This document shows, in pieces, positions 1 to 7,778 of a stretch of 12,972 nt of DNA. The notes beneath the pieces are model-generated. The model ran no database searches. It saw nothing but the letters and a program-made list of their open reading frames with translations, and was not told where the DNA came from. The position numbers and the translations under genes are program-made. The DNA lies in NCBI GenBank assembly GCA_946539625.1, contig CAMNHT010000016.1:1-12972 (forward strand), given 5' to 3'. This DNA is from an uncultured Clostridia bacterium (GTDB lineage: Bacteria; Bacillota_A; Clostridia; Christensenellales; CAG-138). Each line of letters opens with the position of its first letter. Position 1 is the stretch's first letter.

Positions 1-2
1 GC

Positions 3-41
3 AATTCATGTCCGCAAGGACAATTCATGCGCCGCAGGCGC
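3..41. repeat. AATTCAT-linked mini-hairpin array, left copy
   Basis: On the plus strand the linker AATTCAT (3-9) is followed by a perfect 4-bp stem GTCC/GGAC with a GCAA (GNRA-type) loop (10-21). A second AATTCAT (22-28) and a perfect 5-bp stem GCGCC/GGCGC with a GCA loop (29-41) follow. A degenerate linker (TATTCC) comes next. The array probably continues past the left edge, because base 1-2 (GC) could be the end of another stem. It overlaps the 3' end of the four-helix-bundle gene: the stop codon of that gene (25-27, read TGA on the minus strand) lies inside the second linker. Confidence 0.8.
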
Positions 42-406
42 TATTCCTTCCCTGCCCGTTTTCTTTTGCGGTATTCAGCGAAGCGACCCAAAGTCTTCTG
101 ATCTTACTGCATGCGTGATACAGCGTTTTGTATTCTTCGTCGATCAGCAGCCCGGATTGATGAAACACGTCGAGCCGGCAATCGGTTTCGCAGCATTCCT
201 TCAGAGCAATCCGGAGCTTAAAAACAAAATCAGCCCGTCCGAACGCATAGTTTGCTTCGTGAATATTCGCACCGATGCTTGTACCGCTGCGTAAAAAGCC
301 GGTTGATGATCGCTGCGCTTTTTCCGCGGGAGCGCATGGTCTCACATGCACGAATGATTTCGACGGCAAACGCTTTTGAATACGTGATCAGGGCATTATC
401 CGGCAT
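25..406 (-). pseudogene. four-helix-bundle protein (S23/IVP-like family), broken by a one-base frameshift
   Basis: The product resembles the free-standing four-helix-bundle proteins related to the S23/intervening-sequence proteins and to the Avd accessory protein of diversity-generating retroelements. Recognisable family blocks are RSGTSIGANIHEA, a K-rich ADFVFKLRIALKE helix and the C-terminal SKIRRLWVASLNTAK. The start at 406 is chosen because GGAGG (414-418 on the complement) lies 7 nt upstream and the N-terminus MPDNALITYSKAFAVEII fits the family. Reading from there, the frame fails at a run of five T (complement of 293-297) and stops at 230-232 after 58 codons. Removing one T restores a continuous protein of about 126 residues, a normal length for the family. 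Base composition looks lower in GC than the downstream cluster. This is either a real pseudogene or a homopolymer sequencing error. The molecular function of these stand-alone proteins is not established. Confidence 0.8.
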
Positions 407-413
407 TTTGTTT

Positions 414-418
414 CCTCC
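414..418 (-). promoter_or_regulatory. ribosome binding site of the four-helix-bundle gene
   Basis: GGAGG on the minus strand lies 7 nt before the ATG at 406-404. It fixes the start upstream of the frameshift and shows that the broken downstream frame is not an independent gene with its own start. Confidence 0.75.
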
Positions 419-427
419 GGAGTTCAG

Positions 428-465
428 ATGAATTGGCTGCGCCGTGAATTGACGCCTTCGGCATC
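428..465. repeat. AATTCAT-linked mini-hairpin array, right copy (inverted relative to the left copy)
   Basis: On the plus strand this reads ATGAATT (428-434), a GGC/GCC stem with a TGC loop (435-443), the linker variant GTGAATT (444-450), then GACGCC/GGCATC with a TTC loop (451-465, one G-T wobble). The linker is the reverse complement of the one at 3-28, so the two arrays point in opposite directions and bracket the gene at 25-406. The outer end abuts the predicted minus-strand -10 box (466-471). The 5' untranslated region of that gene would therefore consist largely of this array. Confidence 0.7.
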
Positions 466-494
466 ATTATAGCAAACATTTCGGAAATAGGAAA
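466..494 (-). promoter_or_regulatory. extended -10 promoter for the four-helix-bundle gene
   Basis: The minus strand carries a perfect TATAAT (471 to 466) preceded by TG-C, giving an extended -10 TGCTATAAT. A weak -35 TTTCCT (494 to 489) lies at 17 bp spacing. The predicted transcription start, near 459, lies inside the right hairpin array, about 50 nt upstream of the start codon. Confidence 0.6.
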
Positions 495-502
495 GAGAAA
501 CC

Positions 503-531
503 TATACAAACGCGCGAAAAAATCGTATAAT
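503..531 (+). promoter_or_regulatory. sigma-A-type promoter of the thpR-addBA cluster
   Basis: TATACA (503-508; 4 of 6 matches to TTGACA) and a perfect TATAAT (526-531) are separated by 17 bp. The promoter is followed by AAAGGAG (546-552), 8 nt before the thpR ATG. It lies back to back with the minus-strand promoter at 466-494. Confidence 0.7.
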
Positions 532-560
532 GTAGGCAATGATCGAAAGGAGCCGTTTTT

Positions 561-1082
561 ATGCGCTTATTTATCGCCGTGCCGCTGCCGAAGGACGTGC
601 AGCGCGCCGTTTTTACCGCCGGGGAGGGTCTGCGCGTCGCAAGCACCGCGGGCAGGTTCGTGCCGGCCGGCAATTTTCATGTCACGCTTCGGTTTTTGGG
701 CGAAAGCAACAAGCTTGCCGATATCGCCGCCGCCATGCACGAGGCGGTGAAGGACGCGCGTCCGTTTACGCTCAGGCTCGGCACGCTCGGTTCGTTCACC
801 CACGGCGGCGCACGGACGAGCTTCCTTTCCGTGACCGGCGATCTCGACGAGCTGAACCGCATCCACGAAACGCTCGAAGCGGCGCTCTACGAATACGGCT
901 TTGCGGGCGGCAAGGTGCGCTTTACGCCGCATATCACGCTTGCCCGCGCCGTCGAGCACGGCGATCTATCTAAGATCCACGTTCCGAACGCGGCGTTTCC
1001 CGTGCGCTCGATCGTGCTTTTCGAAAGCACCAACGAAAACGGCCGCATGGTGTATACGCCCGTGCACACCGAAGTGTTTTAG
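561..1082 (+). CDS. thpR: RNA 2',3'-cyclic phosphodiesterase (2H family, ThpR/LigT)
   Basis: This is a soluble 173-residue protein of the 2H phosphoesterase superfamily. It carries the two hallmark HxTx motifs, HVTL (residues 40-43) and HITL (124-127), which supply the catalytic histidine/threonine pairs. The N-terminus MRLFIAVPLP and the length are typical of bacterial ThpR (about 175-190 residues). Family members hydrolyse 2',3'-cyclic phosphates on RNA ends to 2'-phosphates, and some also ligate tRNA halves in vitro; the role in the cell is unclear. The start is supported by AAAGGAG at 546-552 and the upstream promoter. The gene leads the cluster, 160 nt ahead of addB. No obvious terminator separates them, so co-transcription is plausible but not shown. 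Confidence 0.93.
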   Translation: MRLFIAVPLPKDVQRAVFTAGEGLRVASTAGRFVPAGNFHVTLRFLGESNKLADIAAAMHEAVKDARPFTLRLGTLGSFTHGGARTSFLSVTGDLDELNRIHETLEAALYEYGFAGGKVRFTPHITLARAVEHGDLSKIHVPNAAFPVRSIVLFESTNENGRMVYTPVHTEVF

Positions 1083-1231
1083 AGAAGAGTTGAATCATGA
1101 ACAACGACGGAAGGAACTGTACAGAAAGTCGGACATGCAAAGAAAAGCCTCATTCGGCGGCCGTTGATCCGGGCAAAAAAGTTGCGAACCGCTCCGGCTT
1201 TCATTCTTCAATATTCTATTTATTGGTACCT

Positions 1232-1238
1232 GAGGAGG
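1232..1238 (+). promoter_or_regulatory. ribosome binding site of addB
   Basis: GAGGAGG lies 4 nt before the ATG at 1243, slightly close but strong. It follows an AT-rich patch (about 1203-1226) in which I could not find a convincing -35/-10 pair. Confidence 0.7.
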
Positions 1239-1242
1239 CATC

Positions 1243-4200
1243 ATGGCGTCATTGACGATTTATAAGGGCGGGGCGCACACCGGAAAGAGCACAGCGCTCT
1301 ATGAAAAGATCCGCGAACACCGCAAAAACGGCGAGCACGCGATCCTTTTGGTGCCCGAGCAGGCGACGTACGCCGCGGAGCAAAAGCTTTGCGCCAGGCT
1401 CGGTGGGCTTTTGGGCGTTGAGGTCTACAGCTTCGAACGCTTTTCCGAACGGCTTCTTTCGCATTCGGGACGCACGCGTCCGTTCCTGTCGGTCGAGGGG
1501 CGGCACATGGTGCTGCGCCGCGCGGCGTACCGCGTGAGGAACAAACTTACCGTCTTTTCGCGCGTGTCACAGGCGCCGGGCTTTGCCGAGACAATGGACG
1601 AATGGATCGGTCGGCTGAAGCAGAGCTGCATCACGCCGGACGATCTCGAAGCGGCGATCCGATCGCTCGATCCCGAATCGCTGCTCTTCAAAAAGCTTTC
1701 CGACATGCTTCTCATCTACCGGGACAGCGAGGAATTCCTTGCGTCGCGCTATCTTACCGCGCAGGACCTGCTTTCGGAAGCGCTGACGGTTTTGAACGAC
1801 GCGGACCTTTCCGAAACATACGTGTACGTGGACGACCTCGATCGCACGCGCGAGCAGGTCATGCGGCTTTTGAAGGGCATCATCCTTGCCGCAAAGCACG
1901 TCACGGTCACGCTTCGCGCCGAAGACGATCCGCGCCTTTTTGCACTGTTCAAACCGGAGGAGGAGCGCGCGGCTGCGCTTGCGGCGTTTTGCGCCGAGCG
2001 GAGCATTCCGTTTTCCGTGCGCGCGTTCGAAACGCAGAGCGTTCCGGTCGATCCCGCGCTGAATCACCTTTCAAGCGGACTGTTTATGCCCGAGCCGAAG
2101 CCGTACGAGGGGGAGAACAACGCGGTTCGCGTGACCGGCTATGCGACGCAGACGATGGAAGCGGACATGGCCGCGGACCGCATCCTCGATCTTGTGAGAT
2201 CGGATGAAACGCTGCGCTATTCGGACATCGCGATCGTCGTTTCTTCGCTCGAAACCTACGCGCCGCTCCTTCGCCGCGCGTGCCGGCTTCGCAATATCCC
2301 GCTGTTTTTCGACGCGTCGCGCCCGATCCTCGGACACGCGGCGACCGATTTTGTGCTGTCTTCGGTCAAAGCGGCGGTCGACTCGCTGAACGTCAACGAT
2401 TTTCTGCACGTGCTGAAAAGCGGCTACGCGGGCGTGTCCGCGTTCGATACCGAGATCCTCGAAAACTATCTTTTGCGCTACGGACTGTTCGGAAGCGCTC
2501 TTTTAAATCCCCTTACGATCGGCGAGGTGCCGGAGGAGGCGGAACAGGCCCGTGCCGCGATCGTGCCGAAGCTGCTTGCACTCAAAGAATCGCTTTCCGA
2601 AAAGACGGCGGGCGGCAAGGTGCGCGGCGTGTATGCCTATCTCAAAGCGACGGGACTCCGTGAACAGCTCGAGGCTGAAGCGGACGCGCTGCAGGGCGCG
2701 GGCGAATCGCAGGACGCGCAGACCTATGCGCAGATGTGGAACACGCTGATGACGCTGTTTTCGCAGATCGACGCGATCATGGGCGACGTGCCGATGGGAC
2801 AGAAGGAGTTTGTCGCGCTGCTCGAGGAAGGGCTTTCGAGCTATCAGATCGGCGTGCTGCCGGGAAAATCGGATCAGGTCGTGCTCGGCGATCTCGTGCG
2901 CACGCGCCTGAACCGCAGCCGCGTGCTGTTCCTCCTCGGCTGCACCGAGGGCGTCTTTCCGCCGTCGAGGAGCGATGACGCGCTCCTGAACGATGCGGAA
3001 CTGAATAAAATGGAAGCAAGCGGGCTTTCGGTGTGGGGCAAGACGGCGCTTCTTTCCGAAGCGGACCGCCTGCAGCTGTATACGCTTTTAACGAAGGCGA
3101 CCGAGCGCGTCTTCTTCTCGTACCCGTGCGCGGGCGCGACGGGTGAGCTTGTGCCTTCGCCGGTTTTGAAAACGGTCGAAACGCTGTTCCCGCTTCCGAA
3201 AACGCAGGTGATCCTGAAAAACACCGCGCTGCCCGAGACCCCTGCGGCAGGTTTTGAACGGCTTTCCGAGCTTCTTCGGATCTACCGCACCGAAGGCGTA
3301 TCCATGACCGACCTTCCGCCGCTGTTGGCGTATTATAAAAACGATCCCGCGTACGCGGAAGCGACCGAAGCGCTTCTGGACGAGCGCGCGGGTACAAAGG
3401 CGGAAACACAGCTCGGAAAGACGCTTGCAAGAAAGCTGTACGGCGATGCGCCGTCGATGAGCGCAAGCCGGCTGGAGCTTTTCGCCCGCTGTCCGTTTGC
3501 GCAGTATCTCCGCTACGGGCTCGGCGCCGAGGAGCGCAAGGAGGCGACCGAGCGCGCGGACAACGTCGGCACATTTTTGCACGACGCGCTGGATCGGTTT
3601 GTAAAGACGGCGCTTGCGGAGGGCAGGGACCTCCGCGCCATGACGAACGACGAGGCGGACGGGATCATCGACCGAATTTTAGAGCCGCTGAAAAAAGAGC
3701 ATAACGACGGCATTTTCCAGCGCAACGCGCGTCTTCGTGAAGCGCTCTTCGTGCGCGAGCGCATGATCCGCTGGTGCGTATATTCCGTGCTGCGGCAGAT
3801 CCGCGAAGGCGGCTTTACGATCGCCGCGACCGAGGCGGGTTTCGGCAAAAACGGCGAGCTCTCGCCCGTTTCGCTTGTGCTGTCCGACGGCACAAAGATC
3901 CCGATAAGCGGCAAGATCGACCGCATCGACCGTACGCCGGACGGCGCAATGTTCCGCATCGTGGACTATAAGACCGGCAGGAACCATACCTTTGACCCGT
4001 CCAAGTTTTCGAGCGGCGAGACGATCCAGCTTCCGCTGTATCTTGAGGTCGCAAAAAGCTTCGGCGGCGAAGCGGTCGGGATGTACTATATGCCGCTGTC
4101 CGCGGACCCGCCCGAATCGCAGGATGAAACGCCGATGAATCCGCTGTCCGGCGTGACGGCAAGCGACGAACAGGCGATCCGTGTGAGCGACGCGTATTTT

Positions 4201-4494
4201 GACAAAAAATCCGCGCTGATCCGAAATCTGACAATCAGAAAGGACGGTTTTTCGGGCGATCTCGTCACGCGCGAGGAGCTGGAATCGCTGAAAAACATGG
4301 CGATCAGGACCGCCGCGGTCAATGCGGAGCGCATCCTCTCCGGCGAGGCGAACATGTATCCCACCGAGGACGCCTGCACATGGTGTCCCTTCGGCGCGGT
4401 ATGCCGGTTCGATTCGCAGCTCGACTGCAAACGGCGCAGCGTGCCGAAGCGGAAACTTGACGACCTTCTGAAAAAGGGAGGTGAGGACGAATGA
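1243..4494 (+). CDS. addB: AddB/RexB-type subunit of the AddAB helicase-nuclease
   Basis: AddAB processes double-strand DNA ends for RecA-dependent repair, and AddB carries the nuclease that cuts the 5'-ended strand. The N-terminus has a Walker A-like loop GGAHTGKS (residues 9-16), followed by a divergent UvrD-like helicase core that in the family serves Chi recognition. The C-terminal RecB-type nuclease domain shows GKIDRID (890-896) and VDYKTG (907-912), giving catalytic Asp893, Asp908 and Lys910. An iron-sulphur cluster is predicted from Cys750 in FARCPFAQYLRYG plus Cys1045-x2-Cys1048-x5-Cys1054. This is the one-upstream, three-downstream pattern known from Bacillus subtilis AddB. At 1083 residues it is slightly shorter than the B. 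subtilis protein. The stop overlaps the addA start by 4 nt. Confidence 0.95.
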   Translation: MASLTIYKGGAHTGKSTALYEKIREHRKNGEHAILLVPEQATYAAEQKLCARLGGLLGVEVYSFERFSERLLSHSGRTRPFLSVEGRHMVLRRAAYRVRNKLTVFSRVSQAPGFAETMDEWIGRLKQSCITPDDLEAAIRSLDPESLLFKKLSDMLLIYRDSEEFLASRYLTAQDLLSEALTVLNDADLSETYVYVDDLDRTREQVMRLLKGIILAAKHVTVTLRAEDDPRLFALFKPEEERAAALAAFCAERSIPFSVRAFETQSVPVDPALNHLSSGLFMPEPKPYEGENNAVRVTGYATQTMEADMAADRILDLVRSDETLRYSDIAIVVSSLETYAPLLRRACRLRNIPLFFDASRPILGHAATDFVLSSVKAAVDSLNVNDFLHVLKSGYAGVSAFDTEILENYLLRYGLFGSALLNPLTIGEVPEEAEQARAAIVPKLLALKESLSEKTAGGKVRGVYAYLKATGLREQLEAEADALQGAGESQDAQTYAQMWNTLMTLFSQIDAIMGDVPMGQKEFVALLEEGLSSYQIGVLPGKSDQVVLGDLVRTRLNRSRVLFLLGCTEGVFPPSRSDDALLNDAELNKMEASGLSVWGKTALLSEADRLQLYTLLTKATERVFFSYPCAGATGELVPSPVLKTVETLFPLPKTQVILKNTALPETPAAGFERLSELLRIYRTEGVSMTDLPPLLAYYKNDPAYAEATEALLDERAGTKAETQLGKTLARKLYGDAPSMSASRLELFARCPFAQYLRYGLGAEERKEATERADNVGTFLHDALDRFVKTALAEGRDLRAMTNDEADGIIDRILEPLKKEHNDGIFQRNARLREALFVRERMIRWCVYSVLRQIREGGFTIAATEAGFGKNGELSPVSLVLSDGTKIPISGKIDRIDRTPDGAMFRIVDYKTGRNHTFDPSKFSSGETIQLPLYLEVAKSFGGEAVGMYYMPLSADPPESQDETPMNPLSGVTASDEQAIRVSDAYFDKKSALIRNLTIRKDGFSGDLVTREELESLKNMAIRTAAVNAERILSGEANMYPTEDACTWCPFGAVCRFDSQLDCKRRSVPKRKLDDLLKKGGEDE
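4476..4484 (+). promoter_or_regulatory. ribosome binding site of addA inside the end of addB
   Basis: GGGAGGTGA ends 6 nt before the addA ATG at 4491 and lies within the last codons of addB. Together with the ATGA stop/start overlap, it supports coupled translation of the two subunits of one complex. Confidence 0.75.
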
Positions 4495-7400
4495 GCTTTA
4501 CCGAAGCACAGATCGACGCGATCAAAAAAGGCGGCAATCTGATCGTTTCCGCGGCGGCGGGCGCGGGCAAGACGACCGTGCTCACCGAGCGCGTGTATCG
4601 GCTCGTCACCGAGGGTACGAAAATCGAACACATGCTTGTGCTGACCTTCACGCGCGCCGCGGCGGGCGAAATGAAGACCCGCATCGCAAAGCGTCTGTCC
4701 GAAGCCGCAAAGGACGCGTCGGGCAAGCAGGCGGCATACTTCCGCGAGCAGGCGGCGGCAGTCGCGAACGCGAGCATCTCCACGATCGACGCGTTCTGCG
4801 CAAAGGTCGTATTCCGCCATTTCTTCCGCGTGGGGCTGACGCCGTCGGTCAAAACGCTTGATGAGACCGAAACGGCGGTTTTGCGCGGGGAGACGCGAAA
4901 CGCCGTGCTCGATGCGCTTGCCGAAAAGCTGCCGTCGGACTATCGGGAGCTGATCATCGCGTTCAACGACGATTCCGCGCTTCTCAATGCGATGGAGGGC
5001 TTTGAAAGCTTTCTGTCCGCGCAGCCGGATCCCATGGAATGGATCGACCGGAACGAAGCGGCGATCGACGATCCGGAAGCGCTTGCGGTGCAGCTTCATC
5101 ACGCGCTTGAAAGCGACAAAACGGAGCTCATCCGTGCCATCGACGCGCTGCAGCGCGAAACGGACAGGCTTTCGCCGGCATACAGCAAGATCCTTTCGAT
5201 CCTTTACGATCTTCTGTCCCGCGCGCGCGGGGCGCTGACGCGCGAAACGCGTGAGGACTACGCCGCGTCTTTACGCGGCATCCTCGACTTCAAGGATTCG
5301 CTGCGGTTTCCGAACGGCACGCCGGAGGAGGACAAGGCGGGCGTACAGGAGGCAAAGCAGGCCTTCCGAAAGATCGTGAAGGAGCAGGCGGAGCGGAACG
5401 GCGTGCCGGTCAAAACGATCCGCGAACAGGAGCAGGCGGCGGCGCCGATCCTTCGTTCGTTCTACGCGCTGATGCGCGCGTATCTCGACGCGTTTTCCGA
5501 AGCGAAGCGCGCAAGGAACGCGATCGACTTTTCCGATCTCGAGCACATGACGATCGAGATTCTGAAGGACGACGAGATCGCCGCGGAGTACCGCGAGAGA
5601 TTTCAGACGATCATCGTCGACGAATATCAGGACAGTAACCGCGTGCAGGAGACGATCTTAAACCGCATCGCGCGTCCCGGCGGGCTGTTCTTTGTCGGCG
5701 ACGTGAAGCAGTCCATCTATCGCTTCCGCATGGCGGAACCGGGGCTGTTCCTCGAAAAATGCGACACGTTCCGCGGGGAGCGCGGCACGCGCATCGACCT
5801 CGGACACAATTTCCGTTCCGGCAAAGCCGTCGTCGATGCGGTCAACGCGACGTTCGAAACGATCATGAAAAAACCGGTCGCAGGCATCGAATATGACGCG
5901 CGGGCGAGGCTTTTGCAGGGGGATCCGACCGTGCCGGACGGCAGGGCGGAGCTGCATCTCTTTGAAAAGGAAAACGATCCGAACGAGGAAGAAACGCTTG
6001 CGGACGCCGAGGCGGAGGCACGGTTTGCGGCGAAGATCATTTACGAACGCATGCAGCGTCCGATCGTGGAAAAAGGCAAGGAACGCGCATGTCATTTCGG
6101 CGACTTCGCAGTGCTGCTGCGCAACAAAAAGTACGCGCGCGTCTGGGCGCAGACGCTGTCCGAGCAGGGCATTTCCTGTTACGCGCAGGCGTCGGGCGGG
6201 TACTTTGATGCGATCGAGGTGAAGCTCCTTCTGAGCTTCCTCTCCGTGCTCGACAACCGCCGGCAGGATATTCCGCTGCTTGCCGTGCTGCGCTCGCCGC
6301 TGTTCGGCTTTACCGACGCGGAGCTTTCCGCGATCCGCATCGGCATGCGAAAAGGCGCATTTCTGGACTGCCTGCTTTCGGCAAGGGAGACCGAGCCGAA
6401 GGTCGCCGCGTTCTTCGATACGCTCGAGCGCTATGAAGCGCTGTCCAGGCGCATTCCGCTCGGCGAGCTCATCGAACGCATCCTCGACGAAACGCACTAC
6501 CGCGAAATGGTGGGCGTGCTCGCGGGCGGCGAACAAAGACTTGCGAATCTTTCCGCGCTCATCCGCGCGGCGCAGGACTGTGACGCGGCGGGCATGAGCG
6601 GCGTGCACGGCTTTTTACGCTTTATGGAAAACGTCAGGGCGACCGACAAGCTCGGCGCGGCGGCGACGGTCACGGCGGACGTTGTGCGCATCATGACAGT
6701 CCACGCTTCGAAGGGGCTGGAGTTTCCGGTCGTGTTCTACGCGGGGCTCGGCGGCATGTTCAACACCAAGGATGAAAAGAAAGCGCTGCTGCCGTATGCG
6801 GAGATAGGCACGGGGCTTCGGTACTTCGACAAGTACGGCGTGAAGCACGAAACGCTGACGCACCAAAACGCCGTGCGCGCGGTTTCCGACGCGTCGTGGG
6901 CGGAGGAACTTCGCGTGATGTATGTGGGCATGACGCGTGCCAAGCAGGAGCTGTATCTTCTGGGCTCGGTATCGAACGCCGAAAAATGCGTCGCCGAGAT
7001 CCGGATGCCGACGCTTTTATCCATTCGCAAAGCCAACACGCCGCTGAAGCTGCTTCTGCCTGCGCTGAACGGGCATATCACACCCAAAGTGCATACCAAG
7101 AGCGAGTTTTTGCGCGATACGCGGCTTCATACCGAAAGCAATGTCGGGGAGCCCACCGCGCAGGAGCGCAGGGACCTTGAAGCGCGGTTTTCGTGGGTCT
7201 ATCCGCACCCGATCGTCGATACGCTGCCGGACAAAACCTCGGTCACGGGGCTTTCGAGGGACGAGTCGCCGGAGTTTCTGGAACCCGCGTTCGGGATCGG
7301 CTACGACGTTCTTTCGGAGGGCAGCGCGGTGCACCGCGCGCTCGAACGCATCCCGCTTGCCGATGAAGCGGCGCGGGCGGCGTTCTTACAGGAGATCCCG

Positions 7401-7778
7401 GACGTGACCCCGTTCCATGCCGACGCGATCCGCGATTTCGCGTCGTCGCCGCTGTTTCTTCGCATGGCAAAGGCGGCGCGCGTCGAGCGTGAATGGAGCT
7501 TCCTGTGCCCGATGCCCGCGAACACGCTGCTGGACGGTACGGAATCCGATGAACCGATCCTTCTGCAGGGCGTGATCGACGCGTGCTTTATCGAGGACGG
7601 CGCGTGGGTGCTGCTCGATTATAAGACCGACCGCGTGACCGGCGACCCGAACGAGTATGCAAAGAAGCACACGCGGCAGGTCGCGCTGTACGCAAAAGCG
7701 CTTCAGAAGCTTTCCGGACTTCCGGTAAAGGAGCGCTGTATCGTGCTGCTCGGGGCAAAGGCGGTGGTGCGGGTATGA
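4491..7778 (+). CDS. addA: AddA/RexA-type helicase-nuclease subunit
   Basis: This is an SF1A (UvrD/RecB-like) helicase with a C-terminal nuclease domain; in AddAB it is the motor and cuts the 3'-ended strand. Visible motifs in order are a Q-motif glutamine (Gln7), Walker A AAAGAGKT (residues 21-28), Walker B DEYQD (377-381), motif III GDVKQSIYRFR (403-413), motif V VHASKGLEFP (737-746) and motif VI MYVGMTRAK (810-818). The nuclease domain follows, with Asp1030 in GVID and DYKTD (1043-1047). All catalytic residues I looked for are present. At 1095 residues it is shorter than B. subtilis AddA (about 1230), without an evident missing domain. It overlaps addB upstream and the methyltransferase gene downstream by ATGA in each case. 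Confidence 0.95.
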   Translation: MSFTEAQIDAIKKGGNLIVSAAAGAGKTTVLTERVYRLVTEGTKIEHMLVLTFTRAAAGEMKTRIAKRLSEAAKDASGKQAAYFREQAAAVANASISTIDAFCAKVVFRHFFRVGLTPSVKTLDETETAVLRGETRNAVLDALAEKLPSDYRELIIAFNDDSALLNAMEGFESFLSAQPDPMEWIDRNEAAIDDPEALAVQLHHALESDKTELIRAIDALQRETDRLSPAYSKILSILYDLLSRARGALTRETREDYAASLRGILDFKDSLRFPNGTPEEDKAGVQEAKQAFRKIVKEQAERNGVPVKTIREQEQAAAPILRSFYALMRAYLDAFSEAKRARNAIDFSDLEHMTIEILKDDEIAAEYRERFQTIIVDEYQDSNRVQETILNRIARPGGLFFVGDVKQSIYRFRMAEPGLFLEKCDTFRGERGTRIDLGHNFRSGKAVVDAVNATFETIMKKPVAGIEYDARARLLQGDPTVPDGRAELHLFEKENDPNEEETLADAEAEARFAAKIIYERMQRPIVEKGKERACHFGDFAVLLRNKKYARVWAQTLSEQGISCYAQASGGYFDAIEVKLLLSFLSVLDNRRQDIPLLAVLRSPLFGFTDAELSAIRIGMRKGAFLDCLLSARETEPKVAAFFDTLERYEALSRRIPLGELIERILDETHYREMVGVLAGGEQRLANLSALIRAAQDCDAAGMSGVHGFLRFMENVRATDKLGAAATVTADVVRIMTVHASKGLEFPVVFYAGLGGMFNTKDEKKALLPYAEIGTGLRYFDKYGVKHETLTHQNAVRAVSDASWAEELRVMYVGMTRAKQELYLLGSVSNAEKCVAEIRMPTLLSIRKANTPLKLLLPALNGHITPKVHTKSEFLRDTRLHTESNVGEPTAQERRDLEARFSWVYPHPIVDTLPDKTSVTGLSRDESPEFLEPAFGIGYDVLSEGSAVHRALERIPLADEAARAAFLQEIPDVTPFHADAIRDFASSPLFLRMAKAARVEREWSFLCPMPANTLLDGTESDEPILLQGVIDACFIEDGAWVLLDYKTDRVTGDPNEYAKKHTRQVALYAKALQKLSGLPVKERCIVLLGAKAVVRV

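Noticed and set aside
3..41. CRISPR array
   Set aside because: The repeated unit is only 7 bp, the spacers are themselves hairpins of 12-13 bp, and no cas gene is present.
25..369. Four-helix-bundle frame taken as an intact gene starting at 369
   Set aside because: That start lacks a ribosome binding site and the first 20 or so residues do not fit the family. The true N-terminus lies in another frame, with a good site before 406.
539..973. A long open frame in another phase over thpR, and similar long arginine-rich frames on both strands over addB, addA and rsmF
   Set aside because: These are GC-rich shadow frames: arginine/alanine-rich, without suitable ribosome binding sites and lying over genes with complete catalytic motifs.
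1182..1217. Possible promoter for addB (TTGCGA with TATTCT)
   Set aside because: The spacing is 24 bp and other pairings match poorly; the AT-rich patch alone is not enough.
1097..1255. A 52-codon open frame (MNNDGRNC...) running from after thpR into the addB start
   Set aside because: It has only a weak GAAGAG-like site upstream, no recognisable domain, and it overlaps addB out of frame. It could be a leader peptide, but nothing in the sequence supports this beyond the open frame.
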